Shown here: positions 49,301-62,711 of the stretch, piece after piece | Layout: each line of letters begins with the position of its first letter | Position numbering within the stretch: the first letter of the stretch is position 1 | Assembly: GCF_033807715.1 (NCBI RefSeq) | Contig: NC_084606.1 | Coordinates: forward strand, 34,255,861 to 34,319,860 | DNA length: 64,000 nucleotides | Origin: Cololabis saira | Lineage: Eukaryota > Chordata > Actinopteri > Beloniformes > Belonidae | Direction of reading: 5' to 3' | Program-made: the position numbers and the translations under genes | Notes under the pieces: generated by a model | Told to the model about the DNA's origin: nothing | The model's database searches: none | The model's input: only the letters and a program-made list of their open reading frames with translations

Positions 49301-51490
49301 ATTTCTTCACCGTTAATGAACTGGGTTAATCTCACGCATAACTGACTAATTGGATCAGTGTGATCTGAGCACTGACTTGTTGTGTCTACACTTTGAATTT
49401 GCGATTGTTTTTCAAGTCTCTTGTCAGTTTTTGTCACTTTTTTGAGGTTTAGATTTATTGAAAACTATTGGGGATGTACATATAATCCTATTATTTTACT
49501 CATTTTTATCTTAAGCCCGTCAATTTAAAGCAAGAGTAAGCAATTCTACAGGATTTCTATTCCACAACACTTTTGGTCACATTCACCATTGACGTCGCCT
49601 CAACATTTACTCGCTGCTCATCTCATGAGCATGAAGTTTAAAAAAAAGAAAGAGAGAAAACGGTAAATAAAAAGAAGAGGGGCAAGAAGTGCAGTTCAGG
49701 CAGTTCTGGAGGAAGGAGCTGCTCTCCATGTTTTTGGTTTTATATATCAACAGATTGATGTAATCCAGAAATGATTTACCCTACCTTCTTATAAAAATGT
49801 AAAAAAATTATTTAAAAAAATACATTCTAGAATAATCTCCAATAAATAATGACCTCATTTAAGTTTTTTGATATAAAAATCCACAAAAAAGTTGAGAAAT
49901 GTCTTTTTCCATGAAATTTTAACCTCCAGAACATATGGAATGTGAAAAATAATTGATAATACAGACATATTAGGGGCGTTTAGTGTATACATACGATGTA
50001 GTTTTGCGTGTTTGTGTGTGTTTGTGTGTGTGTACTGCTGCTGCTGGTGGCTACTGATGGGCTGATTCCTTTTTCCTGGAAACCACAGGTCAGGAGGGGC
50101 AGGTGGAGGCAAACATAAGTAAAGATAATCAGTACATAAACTAACAGAACATACACACAGACACTGACACAATCAGACACAAACACAGCCAAGTGCTTTT
50201 TGTAACTAAATCCTGTCTACCAAACCGTAGAGGTGATTTGGGATTAACTCCTGTTTTTTTCCTTGCAGACAAATTGCAACAAGGTCACGTTATATAAACT
50301 GCAATAATTGTACAGAAATCTTAACTTAGTATTATAATTATTATTATGATTATTATTTGTAGGCACAAAGTGATGTTTGCTTCAACAAACATGTTCTTAC
50401 ATCCATTGACTGAAGACTAAGCGGTTTTCTGCATTTATAGTAATCTGGTTTTATTATGAGGAGTAAAACCTCCAACAATGCAAACAGTGGCATGGGCGTA
50501 CATTGCAGAATCTGCATATTCCCTAATATTATTGTACCAAAAGGAATCAATTAATCAAAGCGTGAACCTAATGACTTAAGATTGCCAATCACCTGCGTCT
50601 TTCACTTTCCAGTAAAAAAAACGTCTTGATGTTTATTTTATTTTTCAGACATGTACAACAGGCCTACTACATTCAGGCTATCTCTATAAAAGAAGGCAAA
50701 TGTCTGAATCATTGTGCACTTGATGCAAGGTTCATCTTACCAGCTCCCTGGTGGAAAGATTGTGCAATATCTGACTGAGTTTATATTTGGATAGCGAAGG
50801 TAAATGTCCAGAGAACTGATGATGAGCGAGTGTGAAACCAGGACTATGAACGTTTGATGGTGGTGGAATTCAGGGATCAGAAATAGACTCAATTATGAAT
50901 ATATCATGAAACTGACTAAATGAAACATACATCAGAGCCTGAGTAAAATAAGATTTGTAAGACCGATACCAATATTTGGCAATGTAAAAAATCTAATTTT
51001 TCCAATATATCTGCCAATAAAATGCCGTCTTCTAGAAACATAAACTATGTAAGACGTAACACGGCAATTAAAGAATCAACTTATTCTATTTTCGTAATAA
51101 ATCACTTTGAAGAACAACAAAATACAGTACATTAAAGTCCTGATAGATACAAATATAAAATGGAAAGTATCAGATTCAAAGATTTCTAACAAAAGTACAA
51201 CTTGAGAATTCAGAACATGATTAAGGAACATATTTCCTGTGTCCACCGTCGCTCCTCGTGGAGGAATCACACAGTTGAAGCAGCTACGACCCGATTGGCC
51301 TCATCCTTTCGCAGAGAGCATGCGCAATCTCTGATGTCACGTCAAAAACTATTATTTGTTGCAAATTCACATTACAAATCATATAGCAGAAAAAAAGACT
51401 GCATTTCCCACGTCTGCCCAGCCAATTCCTTGCCCAAACACAACGTTGTCTAATCTTTTTTCATTTATCGCCACACAGAATGGCACAAAT
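46387..51490. other. irs1 intron 3 or 3' flank; nothing else recognised
   Basis: If the donor at 46387 is used, this is intron; if not, it begins the 3' UTR, with an AATAAA at about 48100. No terminal exon, second gene, TE terminus or RNA gene was recognised. It is the longest TE-poor block in the window. Confidence 0.4.
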
Positions 51491-51494
51491 TGCT

Positions 51495-51710
51495 AAAGGC
51501 TGATTTATGGTTCCGCGTTACACCAACGCAGAGACTACGCCGTAGACGCGCACCCTAGGGTACGCTGTCTTCTTCCACTTCTTTTTGACGTTGCAGTTCC
51601 AGTAACAGAAGTCCCACGTGAGGATCATGAAGGTATAGTGTGAGCAGACGGGTCGCAGACGGGTCGCATCAGAGCATTGGGTCGTACAGAGTGAGACCAT
51701 AAATCGTGGG
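51495..51710. mobile_element. GC-rich palindromic MITE, copy 4 (partial)
   Basis: The left arm AAAGGCTGATTTATGGTTCC and CAACGCAGAGACTACGCCGT are clear. The right arm is replaced by unrelated sequence and only GACCATAAATC near 51695-51706 remains. Confidence 0.6.
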
Positions 51711-51883
51711 CTGTGAACTTTTGAACTCAGCGATCTAGTCGTGCAGTTTGAGATGGGGCTGAATCAAACGATTTAAAATATCTCACAGTGTCTGCCCAGC
51801 TTAACAGTTGGTGCGTCTGATGTGACTTTGTCATACCGTAAACAATCAATCAAATGTCTTTAGTGCTCGCTATAATAATAATG

Positions 51884-52217
51884 ACTTGGATTTATATAGC
51901 GCCCTTCTAGGCACCCAGAGCGCTTTTACAGAAATCATTATTCATCCATACACATTCTCACCAGTGGTGGTAAGCTACGTTTGTAGCCACAGCTGCCCTG
52001 GGGGAGACTGACGGAAGCGTGGCTGCCATATCGCGCCTAACGGCCCCTCCGACCACCACCAACATTCAAACACATTCAAACACATTCACACGAGGCAAGG
52101 TGGGTAAGGTGTCTTGCCCAAGGACACTACGACAGCAAACTGGGACAGAGCGGGATTGGAACCGCCGACCTTCCGATCATTGGACGACCCGCTCTGCCAC
52201 CTGAGCTACTGCCGCCC
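51884..52217 (-). mobile_element. tRNA-derived SINE
   Basis: On the minus strand the head reads GGGGCGGCAGTAGCTCAGGT. This gives a pol III box A (TAGCTCAGGTGG) and about 40 bases later a box B-like GGTTCCAATCC. The body ends in the tail region with TATATAAATCC and ATTATTATTAT. Flanks GCTATA occur at both sides (51880-51885 and 52219-52224), a short TSD. One base in box B departs from the GGTTCGAATCC consensus. Confidence 0.8.
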
Positions 52218-52224
52218 CAGCTAT

Positions 52225-54851
52225 ACAAATGAGTATTGATACTGGCTAGCCAATGAACAGTGTTATTGGCTTGCACCAGCATGTAACGGTGGTTTGATTG
52301 GCTGACACTCGTGTTAAAGTGTTGAAAGTTGAACATTTCCCGCCTTCTGATGGCAGCAACACTCCCGCTGCGATGCACAGACTCCACAGCCCACCTTGGT
52401 CCGGTCCCGTTGGGAGCATCTCTGAGCACTGTCCGTTAGGAGTTCACCCCTATGAATTGTTTACCCACAGCCTCTCTGGGTCCAAATAATGTTGATGTAC
52501 GAGTTATATACGAGATATTCATCACCATTCTGGTGTCAACCTTCCTGTCAGCTCAGTCTACCGTGTGCCATGACGCTTGTGGTGGGACGGTACTCTCTGT
52601 TGCACTCGCAGCCGTACTGCCGCGCTTCTGTGCCCTGCGGGATCCATTAGTTAGTCTTTACCCTTCACTGGGCACCATCGCTCCAATTTAACGCCACTGG
52701 CTAAACCAAAGACGTATCTGTTGCTTTTGTATGTGGCAGAATAGGTCTATAAGATGCTAACGAGCTGGATGTAAACGGTAATGCCACCTACTGTGACGCA
52801 GTCTAACTTACTCGATGAATTAATTCTTATAATGCATCAATAGTGGGACAAAGATATGATTGTAGCAGGGCTAGTGCTACGGGGGCCGACCAACAGGACA
52901 GAGGACACAGGGTTTTGTGCAGGAACCGGTTTTATTTACTCCTTCAGTGCAGACACACATCCACCAGCACCTTCACAGGGAGACATTTTGCTGCTGTGCA
53001 GCCACGCCTTATGAAGGCAGGCAGGGTGGAGAGGTTGATGGGGCCCACCTGTCCCCAATCAACCTGAGTGGCTGCACCTCCACCCTGCCACAAGGATGTG
53101 TATTCTAAATTTGAATGAACTTATAAGGAATCAAAGTTATATTTTTCCTCATCTCAAAGTGATCTGTGAAGTTTATTAAGGGATCAGTGACGATGGCCGA
53201 TAAGACTTGTGACATCGTTGAGATGAACCCAATTGAATGAATGGTTTGGACAGGAGATGAAGTGATCACCTACAAGTGCGGTTAAGCTGTTCAGTCCTAC
53301 TATACAACAAACGGGCCGAGTTTATTCATCCCTCTGCACAAAACCCAGTATGTACGCCACAGGCCTGTCGCGTCGAGTGCGTAATCCAAGTCAGCACTAG
53401 TTTGGGCTGACAGCTCTAGTAGTGTTACGTAAAAACGCGGCCACGTGGATGAGACATGACCCCTGAAGTGGGTTAGACTCGGGGCACAGTGCATCTGTAT
53501 GTGATAGTGTGTGGCTTGTTTATCTGCTGAGATGCTACGCTGCGTGCTGCAGGCATAATGCTCCCCAGCCTTCAGTCTCTTAGCACAATGACTCACAGCT
53601 CCGCTCGTATTAGTGCACGGTGTAAGTGCGCACAGATGTGCTGCAGAAATGGCAGGACTAAACACGCCGAGGCTAAATCCTAAGTTTGTGTTGACTCTAA
53701 ATCCTGCTGAATTTTTTTTTAAAGAGTAAAATAGGCCGATTTAAGTATTTAGTTGCCATTTAAACTCACAATTTTTATTTATTTATTTAGTTTGATCCCT
53801 TTTGCGATCAAGACTCGGAGAGTAGCGACTCCACAATAGCAGATTTAAGCTGCAAGTCTCTAAGATTCTCCTCTCTTGTGTTCAGCTGTTGTATAATCGT
53901 CTGCATATGAAGAACAGCAACGCGCTGGGAGGTCCACCTTTGCATCTTATCATTATGTAATACATATTAAGATGCAAATTACCTCAGATGTCTTTGCACT
54001 GCAAATGCAGCTTTCGTTCATTAGCCTAATTACAGCGCTGCACAACTGACTCGCCCACACAGTAAGATGGAGAAAAAGCTGTGTGCTTAATAGAGAACAG
54101 CTCCCGAATCAATTTCCTCTCCACTTTGAGAAAACAAAAGCCATATTTCTGTTTGTCTAATATAATTGCTGGCAGATTTATTTAGATGTTTTCAGATTTT
54201 TTACTTTGCAGGATTTTTTCTGTTGCAGGAGGACAGTTTGTTTTTTCGTTAGCTCAAGGATGTGTCCTTCTCTGAAGTCCAGTCTCCTTTGTTTGGGTGG
54301 TCTGTGCAGGAAGGTGACGCATTCAAACCGCACATAGCAACAACTCTCCTCTGTTTGGGTTTTTGAAGGTTGTGTATGCAAGCGAGTCCGTTCCCTTCGC
54401 ACATGTGCATGTTTAGGAGCTCGCAGGCTTCAAGCGCAGACCATGGGATGAGATCACATGCCTGCCTGCATTTTGTTCGTGTCAGCCTTTCACCTCTTCG
54501 GCACTTCTCCAACGGTTGGTGACTGAAAGATCGCACACGTGCAGCGCTCTGATGTACGGTCAAGCTGCCGCACGTACGGCCGTGCCCCGGCTGGAAACTG
54601 TCACGTGCTGCAGACGGGACCAGGCTGGTCCAGCACTGGTATCTGGGGCCGATACGGACTTAAAATTTCAACTTTTACTGTTACAATAAAGGAATACTCT
54701 GCCCCTTATACATGGAACAAACTTCAAAAGGATCTAAAAATAACTTAGAACTTATTGCACTGAGTGATTTTAAGTCTAGAATGAGTGCACTTGAGACAGC
54801 ATCTCTGATTTGTAACTGTTTTAAATGATTTCCATTTTTTGTTTCATTTTA
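52225..54851. other. Unassigned region
   Basis: No gene recognised. 52845-53100 has a block rich in CACCTGTCCCCAATCAACC-like text that looks like a dispersed repeat, but no ends could be defined. Confidence 0.35.
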
Positions 54852-56092
54852 TTAGGGCCCGAGCACTTACAGTGCGAAGGCCCTATTGTATCTGTTGGAA
54901 TTTTTTCTTTATTCTTTCTTCTGACGAAAGGAGGGCCTTTTTTCCCCCCTAAACGTGCCCAAAAAGTCACCAAATTTTGCATGCAAGCCAGGCCTGCCGA
55001 AAAATGTGATATTTAATGGTTTGCATTAATGGGCGTGGCAAAATGGCTCAACAGCGCCCCCTAGAAAACTTTGTGCCTCAAGCCCCACAATACGGTTTTT
55101 GATGTACATGCACGAAAATCGGTACACACCTGTATCATGTTGCAACTTAAAGAAAAGTCTCTTGACGCCATGGCCGAAACTGAACAGGAAGTCGGCCATT
55201 TTGAATTAATCGTGTCATCTTTGCGAAATTTATGCCATTCCTTCGACAGTTAATACGGCCCGAACCGTAAAAATCTGCGTCTCCGTCCTGTGACAACACG
55301 CATTACTTTTCTCTTTCAAAAGCGTTACCGTGGTGATGCCAAAAAGCGCGCCCTCCCTACATCTGATTGGTTCAGACAGAAAAAACTTTGTTCCTCAAGC
55401 CCCACAATACGGTTTGACGTACATGAACGAAAATCGGTACACACCTGTATCATGTCGCAACTTAAAGAAAAGTCTCTTGGCGCCATGGCCGAAACCGAAC
55501 AGGAAGTCGGCCATTTTGAACATTCTGAATTAATCGCGTAATTTTGGCGCAATTTATGCCATTCCTTCGACAGTTAATACGGCCCGAACCGTAACGTGCC
55601 CCCAGGTGTGTTATACATCAAAATATGCGTCTCCATCCTCCGACACCACGCATTACTTTTCTCTTTCAAAAGTGTTACCGTGGCGACGCTAGACGCCAAA
55701 AAGCGCGCCCTTCCTTCATCTGATTGGTCCATATTTGATAGTTCCCCAAAAGTCACCAAGTTTTGCACGCAAGCCAGGCCTGGTGATAAATTTGATATTT
55801 CATGGTTTGCATTAATGGGCGTGGCCTAACGGCTCAACTTTTCTTTACCATAACTTTTGAATGGTTTGACATAAAGAGTCGTGTTTGGTGTCATCGTACT
55901 CGGTATTGAGTCCTTGACCATAATTGGTGAAAATTAGCCCCGCCCCTTCTTCTGATTGGTTGTCCCTATTTTCTGCTATAACTTTTGAATGATTTGACAT
56001 AGGAAGTCGTGGGTGATGTCATTTCTGATATGCTTATGGGGGACGGTGGCCATGAGTGCGAGGGCCCGTTCATCGCTGCTTGCAGCTTTAAT
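54852..56092 (+). mobile_element. Fish dispersed repeat starting TTAGGGCCCGAGCAC
   Basis: Begins TTAGGGCCCGAGCACTTACA and ends GAGGGCCCGTTCATCGCTGC then TTGCAGCTTTAA. A roughly 320-bp internal segment starting CACAATACGG is tandemly duplicated (from about 55085 and 55405). Reverse-complement fragments occur at 15540-16130. The class is uncertain. Confidence 0.65.
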
Positions 56093-57559
56093 TGTTTTTA
56101 ATATTTCACATCACACCTCTGTACATTTTAATATCTGAAATCTTGTGTTGCCTCTTGGCCAGGACACCCTTGCAAAAGAGATTTTTAATCTCAATGGGTT
56201 TCTTTTCCTAGTTAAATAAAGGTTAAATAAAAAAAATATATACAATAACTTTACTTTGTTTATTCAGGAAGGGTTTAACATTTTTTTTTCTCACAAATAA
56301 TCAGTTTAAAAATAACTACAATCCCCCTTTTGATGTCAGAATTATTATTAGTTTTTAACTATAATGTGACTGAGACCTGGAAAAACAGGCTTTGCAAGGT
56401 GTCGTTAAGTTTATCAGTGACGATTAAACCTAAACAAGTCCTAACTCATATTAAAAAACATACGTTGTGACATTTGGGTTACATTACAGTAGATTCTTAA
56501 CTGGTGGGTCGCGGGCATTTGCAAAGAAAAAGCTCATAGGTAAAGATATATAATTTTTATTTGATGTTTTTTGCAGGAAAACACCTGCTGAATCCATCAC
56601 TGAAGCAATTACATTGGTGTATTAGCACAAGTGCTAATTCGCAACACTTGTCCATAGGCAGCTTTTGAAAAGAATAGAGAGCAATAAAATATTAAGATAA
56701 CAAGAATGCGGGAAAAAAATGAATAAATAAAATAAATAAATGAAAATGGAAAAAAAACAATCAGAAAGGAAATCAAAGAAATACAAACAATTTTCAATTA
56801 GAAACATAAAAAAACAAAGCAAGCAGTCAACAAGTTAAGCTGATTATGTCAGCCTTTACGTTTAAAGCTTGAATTAGTGACTGAGTAGTTTTACCGGCAC
56901 AGTGCTTGTTGAATAGTCAGTGAATGAATGCTCCCTCAGCTAAAGCTTTTTCTCAGTTGGTTCACTTTTTAATGAAAAGCGCTGTTATTTCTGTTTAAAC
57001 TGCACCGTCATTTCATTAAATAACTTTGAGAACTTTAAAACAAGTTCCCTGGATATGGGTCGTCTTTTAAAGGGTGATGGTGGTTCCTGGAGCCGGACCA
57101 GATGAGAAGCGCCGGTCTCCATCTTCCCGTCTCATGTTCCTATTAATTGCAGAAAAACCAACCATAGAAACGTTGGACTCTCATCCCCGGCGGTTGTTTT
57201 ATGACGCCGTCACACATCAACAACAATAAAACCAGCTCACATAACTCCCGATTGGCTCTGAATTCAGCCACAAGTGGTGGGTTTTGTGAAGTCCTGCCCG
57301 TGTGAAATGGTGTAGCGGTGCACTCTGAGTGTTAGGTACTGTGGAGGAGGAAATGGGAGGATTTGGTTTCTGCAGGAGGAATAGACACCAAACCTCCACC
57401 CTGTGCATACGTGTGTGAGACTGCTGGATGTTTTGTGTCTGCGGGTTGCCATGCAGTGTCTGTGTGCACTTGTTGAACCTTCATCTCACTTGTGACTGAA
57501 CTCGTTGGTACTCCTGATTCATGAGTCAGCCGGCGCTGGAGATACTTTACATTTGTCTC
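56093..57559. other. Unassigned region
   Basis: AT-rich, no gene or clear TE terminus. Confidence 0.4.
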
Positions 57560-58317
57560 TAGGGCTGGGGATCCATTCAAATGTCAAGAATCGATTCGAT
57601 TCCGATTCTTAAGATTCAGAATCGATTATCATCATTTGATTTGATTCCGATATTTATTTGGGTTAGTGTTATTAAAACAGTTTTTTGAGCTGTTGCATGA
57701 ATTATATGACTGTAATTATGCAAAATATTACTACTAGTATGATATTGAGATTAAACAGCAAGTATTGCAGCTAATGATGCTGTAAGGACCAATCTGCTCC
57801 CAGAATGCTGATAGAACTGCTTTCAGAAACATCATGTGGGTCAGAATTACCAAACAGATCCAGGGAGGAAACAGAGCAGATGAAATCGGTTTTATTTTTT
57901 CCCACATTCCGTTTTTTTTTATTTTTTCCATTTTCAGTCTATTTTGGTTTTTAATTTTTGAGCATTTGGTTTTTAGCATTTTTTGCAAATGTAACCCCAA
58001 GACAGTATATAAAGTAATGAAATATAGACAATGTATGCAATTATAACCTAACACTTTAATGTTTTCATACCTTTAAACATATTTAAAGGCAAAAACATGG
58101 CACAAGTTATTCTTGTGTGCAACAAAACATTCCTTTTTTGGGGATAAACAAAAAAATAACCAAAAGTTGTAATGTAATGATGAAAAAAAAAACATTAAAA
58201 AAAAAAAAAAACATAAAAAAAAATCGATCTTTAGACATATGAATCAATTTTTAGGAATTACCGGTAATATGAGAATCGATTTAGAATTTGGAAATTGATT
58301 TTTTCAACACAGGCCTA
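57560..58317 (+). mobile_element. hAT MITE, TAGGGCTGGGGATC family, copy 4
   Basis: Starts TAGGGCTGGGGATCCATTC and ends TTCAACACAGGCCTA, with the same core as the other copies. The flanking octamers do not match. Confidence 0.85.
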
Positions 58318-58806
58318 GAAGATCCTTTAGATTTGCCTCCGCTTGCAGGTCGCACACGCAGTATTTATCATCACCTGCGTGTTTTCCTTTCATGTTTATT
58401 ATTTGCCTCATTTGGACGGGCATCAAAAGCCTCGTCATTAATTGCAGTTGACGTCTAAACGAGCGTGGAAAAAAAGATAAGAACAAAGCGGCAGTGAGGA
58501 CATGGATGTTGAAGAAAAGAGGATGAGGGGAGCCGTTATCAAAAGAAGGGGATTTGCTTAGAGAACATTTGGTTTTGACTCAAGCGGTGCAGAATAAAAG
58601 AGAATATCATACAATAGGAAGCTGTTTGATTGTGTTTGTTGCCGTGGTGATTACCAGTGATGAAAACTCTTTTTCACTCCTTCCATCCCGACACATCATC
58701 CGCCTCGTTCTGCGCTCACTAACTTTTCTTCCCAAGACCTTGACCAAGCCGTTGTGCTCATCTCCCAGCACACACTCGTTTTTAGAGCACACACACACAC
58801 ACACTC
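58318..58806. other. Unassigned region ending in a short (AC)n
   Basis: No gene seen; (AC)n at 58789-58804 directly abuts the next MITE. Confidence 0.4.
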
Positions 58807-59856
<1,050 letters not shown>

Positions 59857-59860
59857 GTCC

Positions 59861-59863
<3 letters not shown>

Positions 59864-59946
<83 letters not shown>
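59864..59946. repeat. (AC)n microsatellite
   Basis: About 40 uninterrupted AC units just after the copy 5 MITE. Confidence 0.95.
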
Positions 59947-59948
<2 letters not shown>

Positions 59949-59949
59949 C

Positions 59950-60911
59950 AGATCTTGGTGTCCTTTTTTGCAGATTGAGGGTGAAAAACGATGACTACGC
60001 TGTAAACTGGCGTGACTTTGAAAGCGTACCCAGGTTACAGCAGCCTCATTCTCCAGCTCATCACATGAAGCAAATGAAGGGCCGGTCAGCTGATAGGACC
60101 AGCGTGCGTGTTTGTGTTTTTACAACTGCAGTAATTCCACATGCCATGTCAGATCCTATCTCGTTTCCGGGCCATAATTTCACCGACTCGGCTCTCCTTC
60201 GCCGCGCTGCACAGGTATCACTTCACGTCCTCCCAGATACACACCACTTACTCAGCTTTTTAACTCCTTAGTACTCTCACGCAGGGGTGCACATACTTCC
60301 GGTGAAATCCCAGATCTACCTGTTAGTCAAACATTATCTGATTCATCCGAGGTGTTATTTCATTATTTCATATGATACGACTGGAGACCAGGAACTTTAA
60401 ACTGGAGCTGCAGATACAGATGTTTGGGTGTGTTAAAGAGATTATTCTGCAGATTTATGTCCCCGCTAAACCTGCAGGACGCGTTTATAAACGCATTTGT
60501 TTTGAAGGCAATTCTACAAGATATTCTACTTTTATCTCTAATCCGTTTTGTTTGGGTTGTGTTGCGTTCACTGACGCTGGTTCTGTGCAATGAAAGTAAC
60601 AAGATCACATGCTGCGTGATCTGCTCTCATTGGCTATTGGGGCAGTTGGAGGTCAGAATTGTAAAGGGAGCACAATCAGGGAGCGTTCAACGCAACGAGG
60701 AGCAGTAAAAGAGCAGTAAAAGAGTCTTGCTGATTCCACACTCTTGAGAATTATTTGGACAAACAAGTTTTAAGCGCATGAATCCACAATTATGCTGTGC
60801 CATTAGGAATCATTTCAAAACTGGGCTTAAAATCCTCTGGTGTGTCGCCGTGCTCGGGGGCAGAGCATCATAAAACATCCCATCGCATTGTTGGAAGACA
60901 TGGCAAAAGTG
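59950..60911. other. Unassigned region
   Basis: No supported exon or TE terminus. Confidence 0.4.
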
Positions 60912-61221
60912 TACCGTATTTTCGCGACCATTAAGCGCACATAAAATTCTTTTTTTTTTTTTTAAAGACTGTGCCGCGCGCCCAATGAAACAGTGCGCCG
61001 TATCTATTACCTGTATTACGGTAATGTAAGGTGGACGGCCACCATGAGAACGGTAAAGGGAGAACGGGGCGTGTGAAGCACCCGTGAGTTGCAGACGTGA
61101 TGGAGACCATCCACGGACGTTAAAGGGGGGGCGGGGGGGGGGAAGTACAGAGTGGGTGGAAGGAGCGTTTCAACGGCCACCATTCGACTGAAAGCAGTAG
61201 CGCTGGCGGAAGAAATGAAAA

Positions 61222-62435
61222 TTGAACATTTTCATGGAGGTCCGTCTTGGTGCTTTCGCTTTGCTTCATGAAACGGTGCCAGCGCAGCAACAGCGCTCGG
61301 CAGATTATATGGAAAAGATGGAGAGCTTCTGCTCATTCTGCAGCCGACACATCACCGACAAACACATCCAGCCCAGACACATCACCAATGGCCCTTTTGC
61401 ACTAGTACCACCTCAGCTCGGTTCTACCCGTTTTGCGCTTTTGCACTAGAGCTGAGACGGGTAAAGCCGCTCCAAGCCGATACATTTTTCTGTAACCATT
61501 CGAGCGAGGTTCTATGCGGGGCTGAGCAGGGACTATTTCTGACGTCACCACCCTCCTCGCCTCTGATTGGTCGGGGGGCCGTCAAACGTTTGAATCAGGA
61601 AGCGGGAGTCAGCGCGAGGCGACTCGCAGCTCGCTGTGATTTTATTATAAAGCGCAAACGTCTGTTTGGTGATCCAACTCTGAGGGTGCAGATGTTCATA
61701 AACCTGGGGGCTGTCGAGAAAAAATTAAAAAAGGGATGTAGTAGGGCTGTTTTACTCTCAGCCGCTCGCGGCTCCAGCTGATTTCTCTTCTGCGCCGACA
61801 CAAACAAAGGTGCTGCGCAATCGAGTACGTCACAGCAGATTCACCCCAACCCGCCCACTTCTCACCTGGGGGGGGAAAAACACACGGGTGGAGCCGCGCC
61901 GAGCCGAGCCGAGCCGGGCTGAAGCGAGACTAGTGGAAAAGTGCCACAACATGGACGAGGTGCCGCTCACGTTCCGACATCCCGCTGAATCACACGGTGG
62001 AGAGGACGGGACCAGCACGATGGCGATCCGCACAACGGGGTATGAAAAGTTGTCATTTACTCCTGTGCTTGGCTGCCACGCTGATGGACAGAAACTGCCG
62101 CCTATGGTGATTTTTAAAAGAAAAACTTTGCCTAAAGAGACTTTTCCAGCTGGAGTCATTATAAAGGTGAATGAAAAGGGCTGGCTGGATGAAGAGATGA
62201 TCGAGTGGCTGAGGCAGGTCTATGTGCGGCGACCCGGTGGTATTTTTCACACACGTGGGCTAACGTGTCTGCTGGGACTGTTGTTCGGGCTTTTGCAAAA
62301 GCCGGCATCATTTCCGAGGCGCCGCACGGCACAGAAAGTGACTCTGACAGCGAGGAAATTCGGACTGGCACAGCTGAATTAGCGGAGCTCTTTAATGCAG
62401 AAACAGAGGATGAGGACTTTGAAGGGTTTGATTAA
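61222..62435 (+). pseudogene. pogo-type DDE_1 transposase remnant
   Basis: The downstream frame from about 61950 reads MDEVPLTFRHPAESH, then GTSTMAIRTTGYEKLSFTPV, ADGQKLPPMVIFKRKTLPKE and VIIKVNEKGWLDEEMIEWL. This is the start of the pogo/CENP-B-like DDE_1 catalytic domain (first Asp region onward). It then shifts frame to a segment ending ETEDEDFEGFD-stop at 62435. The part holding the second and third catalytic residues is missing, so no active protein is possible. Upstream coding (to HITDKHIQPRHITN near 61390) is separated from MDEVPL by the nested MITE. Confidence 0.8.
61391..61949. mobile_element. MITE nested in the pogo transposase (GGCCCTTTTGCACTAG)
   Basis: The left GGCCCTTTTGCACTAGTACC mirrors CTAGTGGAAAAGTGCC at the right, with subterminal GAGCCGAGCCGAGCCGG complementing CTCAGCTCGG. 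Removing it rejoins the HITN and MDEVPL parts of the transposase frame region. Confidence 0.7.
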
Positions 62436-62711
62436 TGTAAAAACAGAAATAAAATACAATCAAACTAAGTTTTGCTCCCGCTCTATTTTTAAATAAGCAC
62501 ACTTGTGTGCTCGTGTGTGTGTTCTGCATCGTGCGGATGTGTTTTGCGGCGTGTGTGTGTGTTCTGCGGCGCGTGTGTGTGCAGCTCCGTGTCTGTAGAC
62601 GGCGCCTTTTGGGTCGGTGCGCCGTATGTGTGTTTTAAATCCAAAAATTACACACAAAACTGAGGGTGCGCCTTTCCACACGGTGCGCCGTATGGTCGTG
62701 AAAATACGGTA

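Larger units (their letters stand above)
60914..62709 (+). mobile_element. pogo/Tigger-like Tc1-mariner element, decayed
   Basis: Termini CCGTATTTTCGCGACCATTA and TGGTCGTGAAAATACGG are inverted repeats flanked by TA on both sides (60912-60913, 62710-62711), the Tc1/mariner-superfamily target duplication. It encodes a broken DDE_1-type transposase (see separate entry) and contains a nested MITE. Confidence 0.85.

Noticed and set aside
52127..52217. A genuine tRNA gene on the minus strand
   Set aside because: Box A and box B-like sequences are present but the acceptor and anticodon stems do not form a standard cloverleaf and the body continues into a SINE tail, so it is a SINE head.
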